Assembly (NCBI GenBank): GCA_963678375.2
Contig: CAXXQH010000001.1
Coordinates: 1-64,000 of the forward strand
Origin: JAEKNW01 sp963678375
GTDB taxonomy: Bacteria; Cloacimonadota; Cloacimonadia; Cloacimonadales; JAFGVF01
DNA: 64,000 nucleotides
Reading direction: 5' to 3'
Below are positions 12,442 to 19,849 of this stretch, piece by piece. Made by a program: the position numbers and the translations under genes. A model generated the notes under the pieces. That model saw only the letters and a program-made list of their open reading frames with translations, did not search any database and was not told the origin of the DNA. Position 1 is the stretch's first letter. The number at the start of each line of letters is the position of its first letter.

Positions 12442-15351
12442 TTAACTCACTCCCATCTCTCTCAAAATACTCTCTATCTCATCATCTTCATCTATTTCGT
12501 CTTCTTGATTCTCTCTTATCTTCTGCATAATACTCTTAATCTTCTCATTCTCAGTTTCTTCACTCTCAATCTCAGCCTCTTCACTGGCTTGCTTAGATTT
12601 AGCTATATCATCTTCAGTAATTGTGATTTCATCTTCAGGAATTAGTTTAATTGCATGTTGAGAATTGTTATTTGCTGAAGGCATAAGCATCTTATCACCC
12701 TGTTTAATCTTATCTTGTTTTTTATCCTGGATAAATACTGTATCTGAAGTAGCCTCAAGCATTATCCTATTTCTGGCAACATTACCGCCTGCTTCATTAA
12801 TTGCAGCATAAACAGACATCATTACTTTCTCTTGGTGGCGTGCTTCAATATAAGCTCCCATATCATCACCAACCTGAAGACCTGGATAAACTATCATTGC
12901 TGGCTGTTGAAAAATCTCACCATACTCAGTCCCAATAGTAACTTCCTTAATATTCTTCTCATCATAGTAAGCGTTAACATTCTTGCCCTCTAAGGCTCTA
13001 AAACTTGGATGCCAATAAAGTATGCCATTAACATTTATTCGCCCTCTACTGACCATATATGGGTTAGGATAAGCAAATTTTGTTATTCTCTCTAACTCCT
13101 CTAAAGGAAGAGTCTTGTGTTCTACCTGAGAATAAGCTTCTTGTGGAGAAAGTGTCTCACCTCTGCCATTAACTAAGCATCCTCTTTTCCTGTTATTCCA
13201 TACCTGAATAAACCTCTGAAGCAGTTCATCATATTGCTCCCAGGTTGGTATATGCTTGCCGTATCTTTTCATTAAAACAGCATTGGTAAGCTTTAAAATA
13301 TCTGGTCTGTTCTGAATATTATTACCAATCCAAACAGGGAATATCTTCTCAAACATTGATACACAGAAACCCCAAAACGGCTCAATACTCTTAGATTCAG
13401 GATTACCCGGTATCGTAAATGAATAAGAAATACCCAAATTAGCATATAATCCCTTATCTCCCTTGCTTAACATCTCTTTAGCTCTCTTTACAGCAGGAGT
13501 TAGTCTTTTCTTACCTGCATAAGCTAAAGGAACAAAATCAGCATTCTTATAAGCAGGTCCGTTATCTAATCTAATCTCATCAGGTAATCCACCTTTTAGA
13601 ATTGCATATCTTAAAGAAGTCCTGACAACATTTCTATTCTCTGATAAGGTCAAAGTACCATCCAATATAAAACCTGTTCCTACATCATACCAAACCATCA
13701 GTTGAGGTCTCACTAAATACCTAAACTCTGCTTTATGAGCATAAAATAGAGAATATACTAAGTTATTCAGCTTATGCCCGTCACTCTCTACTATCTGGCC
13801 AGGTAAAGCATTGTTGATTCTCTTTACATGAACCCTTAAATTGTCCTTGGACCACTTCTTGCCTTTCATTAAAGCCAACTTAGCTTTATCAGACCTGATC
13901 TTATTTACTATATTAGTGAGAGTCCTTACACTTATTGGAAGCTCTTCTCCCATTAAGGCAGCACCTTCACTTAAAACTCTGTATATCTCACTAGCAGGAA
14001 AATCTTTATAACTAATAGCATAATTTTCAATCTCTTGCTCTAATTTGCTACTAACAAGACTCTTTCTTCCTACCTTACCCTTTCTCTGGTCCAATAAACT
14101 AACTGGGTAAGTATTATTTCCGCTGTCTCTCCAAGCTTTCTCCCATTTCTTAATAGTCTTTATACTCACAGAAATAGCACCCAATCTCTTTAATATACCT
14201 GGTAACAACTCATTATTATTAATTTTAATCTCATATTGCTTACAGGCTTCAGTCATCGAAGTACCATTTGCCTTAGCTAATTTCCGATAATTATAATATT
14301 CTTCAATTATACTCTTGCGTGCCCAGGCTACATCCTTATCATCCTTGCAATGAAGCTCAAACTCCTTCTTCTCCTGATGAAGCATTACCGATAAATCATT
14401 ATTATTTGCTAAAACCTCTGCTCTCCACCGAGCCACAACCTCATTACTAAACCCTGAAACCTCAATTAATGCTCTCTGCTTACTCAATTTATCAGGCACT
14501 GTGATAGAATAAAGCTCTCCACTCTCAATTCTTCTATATAATGTCTTCCGACTCATTCCAGACAAAGCACTAGCTCTATCTAAGGGAATCCATCTTAATG
14601 GATCTACTGGGAGCGCCGACATCCCTGTCGGCATTAATTCCCCTCTTGAGGAGGGGTGGCTTGGTATTTCCAAGTCGGGGTGGTTCTTCTCTTCAGTCGG
14701 ACGGTGGAGATTCTCTCCGCCATTAATTCCCCTCTTTGGAGGGGTGGCTTCGAAGAAGACGGGGTGGTTCTTCTCTTCAGTCGGACGGTGGAGATTTTCT
14801 CCGCCATTCTTCTCTTCACCAAAACCACTTCCACCTTGATTTTCATTTTGCACTTTCGTGAAGGGTTGCTCAGTTTTTGAAGGGTTGGTGAAGGGTTGTG
14901 AAGGGTTGATGAAGGGTTGCTCATTTCCTGAAGGGTTGATGAAGGGTTGTGAAGGGTTGTGAAGGATTGATGAAGGATTGCTATCTTCTATATTTTTCAA
15001 GCTTTTATCAATTTTGACGGGTTGTTTTTCACTTTTTGACACACCCGGCTGTGTCATTTTTTCCTTTTTTTCATCTTCACAAACAAAATTTTTTGCCTTT
15101 TTAGCATCTCCCTTAAAATTTTTGACGGGTTGTGAAGGGTTGCTCATGGTCTGAATTTCATCTCTGTTTATTCCTGTTTCTTCAAAAATGACCGATTGGT
15201 CAGCACCTGCAACAAAGAAGAAAGCTATAGCTTTTCCACCATTAGGATTCTTAATCTTCCTGATAGGCCATTCTCCGTTTCTTTTTCGGCGTTCTGCTGT
15301 ACTTCGACTAATCTCAAAGTATGCCATCAATTCTTTATATGTTAACCACAT
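12442..15351 (-). CDS. MuA-like DDE transposase with repeat-expanded linker
   Basis: About 969 residues, far longer than Mu MuA (663). N-terminal helix-turn-helix (YKELMAYFEISRSTAERR, residues 4-21); a long low-complexity linker (about 85-250); a second helix-turn-helix (LDRASALSGMSRKTLYRRIE); an Ibeta/Igamma-like region; then the RNase H-like catalytic core with Asp in ESDGHK (about 523), Asp in RLDNGPAYK (about 597) and Glu in SIEPFWG (about 656). The C-terminus is an acidic tail. The linker holds NPSQPF repeats and a stack of palindromic repeats. The ATG at 15351 has GGGGGTG just before it; an in-frame ATG at 15363 is the alternative. It carries out replicative transposition with the downstream MuB-like protein. 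Confidence 0.9.
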   Translation of the reverse strand: MWLTYKELMAYFEISRSTAERRKRNGEWPIRKIKNPNGGKAIAFFFVAGADQSVIFEETGINRDEIQTMSNPSQPVKNFKGDAKKAKNFVCEDEKKEKMTQPGVSKSEKQPVKIDKSLKNIEDSNPSSILHNPSQPFINPSGNEQPFINPSQPFTNPSKTEQPFTKVQNENQGGSGFGEEKNGGENLHRPTEEKNHPVFFEATPPKRGINGGENLHRPTEEKNHPDLEIPSHPSSRGELMPTGMSALPVDPLRWIPLDRASALSGMSRKTLYRRIESGELYSITVPDKLSKQRALIEVSGFSNEVVARWRAEVLANNNDLSVMLHQEKKEFELHCKDDKDVAWARKSIIEEYYNYRKLAKANGTSMTEACKQYEIKINNNELLPGILKRLGAISVSIKTIKKWEKAWRDSGNNTYPVSLLDQRKGKVGRKSLVSSKLEQEIENYAISYKDFPASEIYRVLSEGAALMGEELPISVRTLTNIVNKIRSDKAKLALMKGKKWSKDNLRVHVKRINNALPGQIVESDGHKLNNLVYSLFYAHKAEFRYLVRPQLMVWYDVGTGFILDGTLTLSENRNVVRTSLRYAILKGGLPDEIRLDNGPAYKNADFVPLAYAGKKRLTPAVKRAKEMLSKGDKGLYANLGISYSFTIPGNPESKSIEPFWGFCVSMFEKIFPVWIGNNIQNRPDILKLTNAVLMKRYGKHIPTWEQYDELLQRFIQVWNNRKRGCLVNGRGETLSPQEAYSQVEHKTLPLEELERITKFAYPNPYMVSRGRINVNGILYWHPSFRALEGKNVNAYYDEKNIKEVTIGTEYGEIFQQPAMIVYPGLQVGDDMGAYIEARHQEKVMMSVYAAINEAGGNVARNRIMLEATSDTVFIQDKKQDKIKQGDKMLMPSANNNSQHAIKLIPEDEITITEDDIAKSKQASEEAEIESEETENEKIKSIMQKIRENQEDEIDEDDEIESILREMGVS
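14606..14812 (-). repeat. Stack of five palindromic repeats (A-D-C-D-C) inside the transposase
   Basis: Family A at 14606-14634, D at 14635-14690, C at 14691-14723, D at 14724-14773, C at 14774-14806. Consecutive and in frame, they encode about 68 residues (GGENLHRPTEEKNHP twice, MPTGMSALPVD once) of the linker between the two N-terminal helix-turn-helix regions. Confidence 0.9.
14858..14990 (-). repeat. Tandem AACCCTTCA repeats inside the transposase linker
   Basis: About eleven close copies of AACCCTTCA or AATCCTTCA on the - strand, in direct or slightly spaced tandem. They encode NPSQPFINPS and NPSQPFTNPS units. Two more copies lie at about 15122-15142. Proline/asparagine-rich and probably unstructured. 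Confidence 0.8.
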
Positions 15352-15376
15352 AAGCACCCCCATTTAGACCATAAAG

Positions 15377-15431
15377 GTAAGTAGTCTATCTCTGACACAT
15401 AAAGGAGGATTTCCCTTGACAGACTACTTAC
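15377..15431. promoter_or_regulatory. Inverted-repeat operator between the transposase gene and a divergent gene
   Basis: Perfect 11-bp inverted repeat GTAAGTAGTCT (15377-15387) and AGACTACTTAC (15421-15431), separated by 33 bp. TGACACATAAA occurs twice, at about 15393 and 15451, on either side of the second arm. This layout suggests a regulator site controlling both directions. Confidence 0.6.
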
Positions 15432-15445
15432 TTGTATATTATATA
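15416..15445 (+). promoter_or_regulatory. Promoter for the + strand gene at 15480
   Basis: TTGACA (15416-15421), an 18-base spacer and TATATA (15440-15445), overlapping the right operator arm. The start at 15480 follows about 30 nt later, after AGGAGG. Confidence 0.65.
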
Positions 15446-15479
15446 GTATATGACACATAAAAATACTTAGGAGGTAGCA

Positions 15480-15968
15480 ATGATACATGATTTCTTCATT
15501 GCAGGAGTTAAAATCGCTATGGATACATTCTTCCATCTTAAAGAGTCTAAATCCAGTAAAACTATTGCAGAATTGACAGTTAATAGAGTTATGTTTGCTC
15601 ATGATTCTATTGCTCTTAACATCAGTATTATCAACAAAACAGACAAACCTTTCTCCATTATCAACATGTTCATGAAACAGCAACAACAGCAAGAAATGCT
15701 TGAAGCTTGTAGAGTTAATTCTTTTAATCTTCATAGAACCTCTCACTACATAACTGGTATTGATTTCACCGCTGATATGTTCACTTGTAACATCAAAAAG
15801 CCTGATGGATACTTTAATCTCAATGCCTTTAATATCCACGCCTACCTCCTTGAAAATCAAGCTGAAACAGGCTGGATTGTCTTTAAGATTAAACCTGAAA
15901 AAGCTATGTTTAGCTCTTTCTGCATCAAGCTCTCTGGCTCCGATGAAATCCTTTACTCTTCTAACTAA
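15480..15968 (+). CDS. Phage protein of unknown function, transcribed against the early operon
   Basis: 162 residues; AGGAGG lies 6 nt before the ATG, and a near-consensus promoter and a terminator enclose the gene, so it is its own unit. The product looks like one beta-rich domain with no signal peptide or membrane helix; a QQQQQ run lies near residue 67. I recognise no family. The opposite-strand ORF over the same bases has no ribosome site. Sitting divergent from the transposase behind an inverted repeat, it could be a regulator or a lysogenic-conversion gene. Confidence 0.65.
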   Translation: MIHDFFIAGVKIAMDTFFHLKESKSSKTIAELTVNRVMFAHDSIALNISIINKTDKPFSIINMFMKQQQQQEMLEACRVNSFNLHRTSHYITGIDFTADMFTCNIKKPDGYFNLNAFNIHAYLLENQAETGWIVFKIKPEKAMFSSFCIKLSGSDEILYSSN

Positions 15969-15990
15969 CATCTCACTTCTCCTTTTCTAA

Positions 15991-16038
15991 TTACCATAAT
16001 ATCCCGCACCTCCACAAGATGCGGGTTCTTTATGGTAA
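15991..16038. terminator. Extended bidirectional hairpin terminator
   Basis: Outer arms TTACCATAA and TTATGGTAA plus inner arms CCCGCA and TGCGGG. It closes the + strand 162-residue gene and lies just after the stop of the - strand gene at 16039, so it may also end the first early transcript before the transposase. Confidence 0.7.
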
Positions 16039-16299
16039 CTAGGAGGAGGTCTCTCCCGATTTTTCTTGACTTATTTTTTGCTCTAAATCTAATGGCAATA
16101 CACTTTTCATGTTACACCAAGCTAATTTCATTTTTTCATTGCTTGCTTTTAGCTTGGTGTTCTCTTGATTTAATCTGTAATTACTAGCTTTTAAAGCGAA
16201 ATTCTTCTTCTCTAAATCCGTTTCTTTACCTATCCCTGATATGTCATGCATCACTAACAAAACTACTATTATTGATAATATTACTATGGTGGTTATCAT
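16039..16299 (-). CDS. Small membrane protein with coiled coil (Rz-like layout)
   Basis: 86 residues: an N-terminal transmembrane helix (about residues 2-18), then a long coiled coil (LEKKNFALKASNYRLNQENT). Overlaps the antirepressor gene by 4 nt. The layout resembles Rz-type spanins or anchored adaptors, but the early position makes lysis unlikely. Unknown. Confidence 0.55.
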   Translation of the reverse strand: MITTIVILSIIVVLLVMHDISGIGKETDLEKKNFALKASNYRLNQENTKLKASNEKMKLAWCNMKSVLPLDLEQKISQEKSGETSS

Positions 16300-17039
16300 G
16301 ATTGCTCCTTACATTTCTTCAAATTGTTATATGGTATATGGTTATTAATATAAATGCTTTCACATGTCCCATGTTCTCTAAGTGCTTGATGTATATTATA
16401 CATCCCACTACTAAGTCTTTCAGATATGCTATCTATCTCGGATTTTCTAAAAGCATATTCCCAATGACCGTATGAGTTTAATCGTTTATAAGCAGGAATA
16501 TATCCTTTATCTATATATCTATCCATAGTACGACTTGATATTCCTAGCTCCTTGATAGCTTCTTTCTTATTGTATCGTGGCACAGACTCAGATATCTCTG
16601 TAAGGCTCCCTACTATCCTGTTATAAACTCCTAACTTGCTTTTGTTTGGCTTCCTTACTGTAGCTTTTTTTCCACTGGCAACATCTCCCAATACCTGCAT
16701 TGCCCACTTCTGGAACCTTATCACATTCTGCTTCTTTTCTTCACTCTGAACCCTGTTATAATCCAATTTCATCAATAAGCCAAAGACTCCATAAGAGTTT
16801 AAAGCTTTAACTTCATAATCTCTTACTTGCTCAGTTCCTCGGTTATCTTGAACCGTGGTGACCGTTACGGTACCCACGGTTCCTTCAAATAGTTCTGAAT
16901 TTCTTTCAAGTAACTCAACTATCTTGTTTCTAGGATAATCAATTGCCTTTGCTATATCCACAATAGGCATAACTCTACCAATATTACTCTCAATCACTCT
17001 TACATCTCTTGTCTCTGTTACAAATGGTACTACTTGCAT
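16296..17039 (-). CDS. Phage antirepressor-like protein with C-terminal MerR-type helix-turn-helix
   Basis: 247 residues. Residues about 10-110 resemble the antirepressor N-terminal domain (P22_AR_N/BRO-like): IGRVMPIVDIAKAIDYP at the start and LNSYGVFGLLMKLDYNR, then QKWAMQVLG. Residues about 165-215 hold a MerR-like helix-turn-helix (KKEAIKELGISSRTMDRYID, YGHWEYAFRKSEI). Antirepressors inactivate the lysogenic repressor by protein contact. The start overlaps the upstream gene by 10 nt. Its place in the first early transcript fits control of the lysis/lysogeny choice. Confidence 0.65.
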   Translation of the reverse strand: MQVVPFVTETRDVRVIESNIGRVMPIVDIAKAIDYPRNKIVELLERNSELFEGTVGTVTVTTVQDNRGTEQVRDYEVKALNSYGVFGLLMKLDYNRVQSEEKKQNVIRFQKWAMQVLGDVASGKKATVRKPNKSKLGVYNRIVGSLTEISESVPRYNKKEAIKELGISSRTMDRYIDKGYIPAYKRLNSYGHWEYAFRKSEIDSISERLSSGMYNIHQALREHGTCESIYINNHIPYNNLKKCKEQS

Positions 17040-17350
17040 TCTTCCCCCAATAGCTCGTGATACTGAGCTTTGGTTAATGGTGTAACTAATCCATCTTCAT
17101 TCTCAGAATATGGGTATGAAGTCTTTATTATGATAATTTGCTTTGGCATTATGAAGGATGTCCTTGTCTCATCATTACCTTTAGCCATTACAAGCCTATC
17201 AGCTCCGATATTTTCGATTGTCTTTTCCATGTGTGCTAAGGCTTCTTCAGTTTCGATCTTGTGTAACTTAGCATACGATTTTAAAAAGATGTCAGTGTTT
17301 GATTCTTTTGAATCAGGATCTGTTAGTTCTAAATATCTGTATTTACTCAT
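17030..17350 (-). CDS. Phage early protein, unknown function
   Basis: 106 residues, no signal or membrane helix, acidic and mixed alpha/beta (LMAK-like RLVMAKGNDETRTSFIMP). Preceded by AGGGGGACTA before the ATG. Overlaps the antirepressor gene by 10 nt, so the two are coupled. No family recognised. Confidence 0.5.
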   Translation of the reverse strand: MSKYRYLELTDPDSKESNTDIFLKSYAKLHKIETEEALAHMEKTIENIGADRLVMAKGNDETRTSFIMPKQIIIIKTSYPYSENEDGLVTPLTKAQYHELLGEECK

Positions 17351-17358
17351 TAGTCCCC

Positions 17359-17565
17359 CTAAAATAGCTGTTCTTTTTTAAATTCAATCTCATAATCTTC
17401 ACAGAAAAGCCTGATTGCTTCTTTCTTATTATCATTTAACTTACCTAATATCATTGCAGCTTTACTAATTGGGTAACGATCACTAGTTATACTTGATGTG
17501 TGTTGGTTTAATTCCCATAAATGGTTACTTACTGAGTCATCAACATAATCATATCTATTATTCAT
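17359..17565 (-). CDS. Small phage early protein, unknown function
   Basis: 68 residues, acidic, helical. One nucleotide from the stop of the upstream 92-residue gene, with GAGGAGAATGAG before the ATG. No family recognised. The tight spacing supports a real gene. Confidence 0.5.
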   Translation of the reverse strand: MNNRYDYVDDSVSNHLWELNQHTSSITSDRYPISKAAMILGKLNDNKKEAIRLFCEDYEIEFKKEQLF

Positions 17566-17566
17566 C

Positions 17567-17845
17567 TCATTCTCCTCTGCTTATTCTTTCATTAACAACA
17601 TGTTCTGGTATCATACTACCACCGAACCTCTCAATAACTTCTCTCTGTCCCTCTATCCAAGGACCCAGCAAATCTTCTATCACTTTCTCAACTTCTGCAT
17701 TATTACGAGTCCCGGCTATAATCACCTGGATAGTATTCTGCTTAAATTCCTTGCCTATCTCCTGATTTATATAATCAGTTAATACTTCGGTAGATAAAGA
17801 ATTCGCAGTCATTGCAGCTCTTATTTCTCTCGCTTCATACTTCAT
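17567..17845 (-). CDS. Cro/Ner-like early regulator
   Basis: 92 residues and the first gene of the early operon, divergent from the repressor. Residues about 5-65 look like a lambda-repressor-type helix-turn-helix domain (IRAAMTANSLSTEVLTDYIN, then TIQVIIAGTRNNAEVEKVIE, the recognition helix and the following helix). AAGGAGATACTT precedes the start. In Mu the equivalent place is taken by Ner, which turns down the early promoter and the repressor promoter. The function here is inferred from fold and position. Confidence 0.6.
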   Translation of the reverse strand: MKYEAREIRAAMTANSLSTEVLTDYINQEIGKEFKQNTIQVIIAGTRNNAEVEKVIEDLLGPWIEGQREVIERFGGSMIPEHVVNERISRGE

Positions 17846-17877
17846 AAGTATCTCCTTATTATTTTTTTCTCTTGACT

Positions 17878-17945
17878 TATCTAATTATCTTTTTTACTCT
17901 GTCATTAGATATGACTTAAAATATAGGTTGTACTTATACTGTCAA
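17878..17945 (-). promoter_or_regulatory. Early promoter and operator between Cro-like and repressor genes
   Basis: On the - strand TTGACA (17945-17940) and, 16 bases on, TATTTT form a likely early promoter. An 8-bp inverted repeat TATCTAAT (17878-17885) and ATTAGATA (17904-17911) lies just downstream, and TGACTTA occurs at both 17874 and 17912. These are candidate operators for the XRE repressor and the Cro-like protein. Confidence 0.55.
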
Positions 17946-17993
17946 GATAAAATATATTGATATGCTATAAAAATTATAATAGGAGTATAGGAA

Positions 17994-18410
17994 ATGGCTA
18001 TATATCAAAGACTTATAGTTATGAGAAAAGAGTTAAAAATTTCTCAAACAGAGCTAGCTAAAGCGTTAAACTGTAGCCAGCCTAATATATCTGATTATGA
18101 AAAAGGTAAAATAGCGCTCCCTATATCTGCTTTAAGTATTATAAGTAGAACCTATAATATCAATATGGAGTGGTTAGTTAATGGAGAAGGGGAGATGTTT
18201 AAACAAAATAATACAGTAAATGGACCTGTTAATACCAATAACACAAGCAATCCTGATATCCAACAAGAGTTGATCTCCTGCCAGAAGGAGTTAATACAGT
18301 TGCGACAACAAAATTCTCTCCTTAAAGAAGAAAATAAAGACCTTAATACTAAGATAAAAGAAAAACTTGAAAAAATAATTGATCTTCAAGACCGTCTTAT
18401 CAAAACATAG
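17994..18410 (+). CDS. XRE-family lysogenic repressor with coiled-coil tail
   Basis: 138 residues. Residues about 5-65 are a lambda-type helix-turn-helix (ISQTELAKALNCSQPNISDYEKG). A short linker follows, then a heptad-like coiled coil (about 88-136), probably for oligomerisation in place of a peptidase domain. No RecA-cleavable S24 domain is present, so induction is probably not through LexA-like self-cleavage, which fits control by the antirepressor in the early operon. It is divergent from the Cro-like gene, the position of the Mu repressor c. Confidence 0.75.
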   Translation: MAIYQRLIVMRKELKISQTELAKALNCSQPNISDYEKGKIALPISALSIISRTYNINMEWLVNGEGEMFKQNNTVNGPVNTNNTSNPDIQQELISCQKELIQLRQQNSLLKEENKDLNTKIKEKLEKIIDLQDRLIKT

Positions 18411-18534
18411 TGATCACTGGACCACCTCTTTATATATATAATGAATATAGTAGTTTTAAAATGCTGGTTACTTCTTCCAAATCAAACCATTTTCCTGATG
18501 TCAAGAATATGGCCTGATCTTCTCAAAATATAAA

Positions 18535-18580
18535 GCAAAAAAAAGGACCAGGCTAAAATTAATTAACCAGGTCCTTTTAA
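18535..18580. terminator. Bidirectional terminator between repressor and phage-end repeats
   Basis: AAAAGGACCAGG and CCAGGTCCTTTT form a stem with one A-A mismatch around a 14-base loop. The - strand side ends in eight T, the + strand side in four T. It can end the repressor transcript and any leftward transcript through the repeats. Confidence 0.7.
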
Positions 18581-18582
18581 AA

Positions 18583-18815
18583 TTTCTCATTTATTTTTGC
18601 CAACTTTTCAACAAGCTTTTTACTTTTTTCTCATTTATTTTTGCCAACTTTTGAAATAAAATAGCTCTTATTTTTTTTCTCATTTATTTCTGCGAATTTA
18701 TAAGAAATTCAACTTTTTTCTCATTAATTAAAAATACTAATAATCCCAGCAAGCCCACTTATAACACACACAACCCAACTTTTATTATTTCTCACTTATT
18801 CTTACCCCCCTTAGC
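18583..18815 (-). repeat. Cluster of five direct repeats, probable transposase end-binding sites
   Basis: Copies begin (on +) at 18583, 18627, 18676, 18717 and 18788, each starting TTTCTCA(T/C). The first two share TTTCTCATTTATTTTTGCCA and on to ACTTTT; the others decay outward. Spacing is irregular (44, 49, 41, 71). A sixth copy is at 6263. Position outside the repressor, at the host border, matches the multiple MuA sites at Mu ends. No gene in this stretch except a possible 35-residue ORF at its right edge. Confidence 0.65.
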
Positions 18816-18899
18816 TTCAATCTTTACATATCTAAATTTCGCTATTATTTTCTCTTGCATCAAGCTTATAGTATTTTCTTTGTAATTAGTAAAAATCAT
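18792..18899 (-). CDS. Possible 35-residue basic peptide at the prophage border
   Basis: ATG at 18899 with AAAGGAG about 6 nt upstream, reading MIFTNYKENTISLMQEKII and ending GGKNK; the TGA lies inside the outermost end repeat. Lysine-rich with no hydrophobic helix. The good ribosome site supports translation, but it could equally be the 5' remnant of a host gene cut by prophage insertion. Confidence 0.4.
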   Translation of the reverse strand: MIFTNYKENTISLMQEKIIAKFRYVKIEAKGGKNK

Positions 18900-19083
18900 A
18901 TTCACTCCTTTAAGTAATATTAGTTATATTTATTATAAACTAATAAGCAAAAAAGTAACAAAATATTTATTATTTTTATGGTTATGTGTTTGTAATATTA
19001 AAAAATTGAATTATAAACTTGACAATTAGTATAAAGTAAGCAGTTTTGAAAAATATCTAAGGATATGATAAAAAGGAGAATAT

Positions 19084-19677
19084 ATGAAAAAGAAAATCGG
19101 ATTATTAGTTGTTTTTATATGTTTATTGACTAGTTTAATGGCGTTTGATGGAAATCGGGAAGGATTTCTATTAGGTTTTGGTGGTGGAATATCAAATACT
19201 AATTTCTCCCAGGAAGTTGAATGGATGGGAGATTCAATTGAGTCAGATGATGAATCGGAAGTTGGCTTTGCTACTGATTTCAAAATCGGTTATGCTCCGA
19301 CAAACAATTTAGAGTTATATTATTCAAATAAAGTTGCATGGTTTTCAATTCATAATGCACTTGATGAAGACGTTACAATAGCCAATGGATTGAGTATGTT
19401 AGGTGCTTCATACTTCATTGCACCAGAACTTAAAAACGGATCATGGCACTCTTCATTATTTTTCAGTGCTGGAATTGGAATGGCATCTTGGTCAACTCCT
19501 TTTGAAGATGATGGTGATCCATGGGAAGGGACTGGTTATTCTGTAGGAATAGGTTACGAGTTCAACAAGCATTACAGAATATCTCTTGATTTTATAACAT
19601 CAGAAACTTCTTTAGAAGATACATTCACTACAAACTCAAACATATTTATGTTTACTTTCAGTGGATTAGCATTTTAA
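19084..19677 (+). CDS. Outer-membrane beta-barrel protein (opacity/OmpW-like fold)
   Basis: 197 residues: a signal peptide (MKKKIGLLVVFICLLTSLMA) then about eight amphipathic strands, an early glycine-rich strand (LLGFGGGISN) and a C-terminal strand ending in phenylalanine (FTFSGLAF), the usual barrel-insertion signal. AAAAGGAG lies 8 nt before the ATG. First host gene after the prophage. Function unknown; such small barrels are often adhesins or lipid transporters. Confidence 0.7.
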   Translation: MKKKIGLLVVFICLLTSLMAFDGNREGFLLGFGGGISNTNFSQEVEWMGDSIESDDESEVGFATDFKIGYAPTNNLELYYSNKVAWFSIHNALDEDVTIANGLSMLGASYFIAPELKNGSWHSSLFFSAGIGMASWSTPFEDDGDPWEGTGYSVGIGYEFNKHYRISLDFITSETSLEDTFTTNSNIFMFTFSGLAF

Positions 19678-19747
19678 CACAAACTATCTTCTTATCACGA
19701 AAGGTTATACAAGATGATTAGTTGATAAAAATATAAACGTTGAATTT

Positions 19748-19780
19748 AGTGATATCTTTTATTAGGTATCACTTTTTTTT
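19748..19780 (+). terminator. Rho-independent terminator after the small barrel gene
   Basis: AGTGATA and TATCACT arms with a 12-base loop, followed by eight T. Confidence 0.75.
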
Positions 19781-19849
19781 ATGATTCAACTTATGGAGAT
19801 GTTATATTTAAATAGATTCTAGCTTATCTTAATAAAATTCTCTTTTTCG

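Larger units (their letters stand above)
1..18820. mobile_element. Mu-like transposable prophage (left part outside window)
   Basis: Seen: a DDE transposase of MuA type followed by a MuB-type ATPase, a GemA-like protein, a DUF3164 protein, an XRE repressor divergent from the early operon, and Mu-type terminase, portal (DUF935) and F-like head genes. Reading from the right end inward, the order repressor, Cro-like regulator, transposase, ATPase, early genes matches Mu. A cluster of direct repeats at 18583-18815 just outside the repressor is where Mu carries its transposase end sites. The exact right end is not resolved; it lies between about 18.72 and 19.0 kb, before the host gene at 19084. 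The other end and most late genes lie left of the window. Confidence 0.85.

Noticed and set aside
14634..14924. 96-residue - strand ORF inside the transposase
   Set aside because: Frame shadow created by the repeat stack; the transposase frame is continuous and has the catalytic motifs.
15342..15971. 209-residue - strand ORF upstream of the transposase
   Set aside because: No ribosome site; it overlaps the + strand gene at 15480, which has AGGAGG, a promoter and a terminator.
18583..18815. CRISPR array or type III (ToxI-like) antitoxin repeat cluster
   Set aside because: Spacing is irregular, copies decay outward, there is no spacer-like uniform length, and no cas or ToxN-like gene adjoins. 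Position at the phage end fits transposase sites better.
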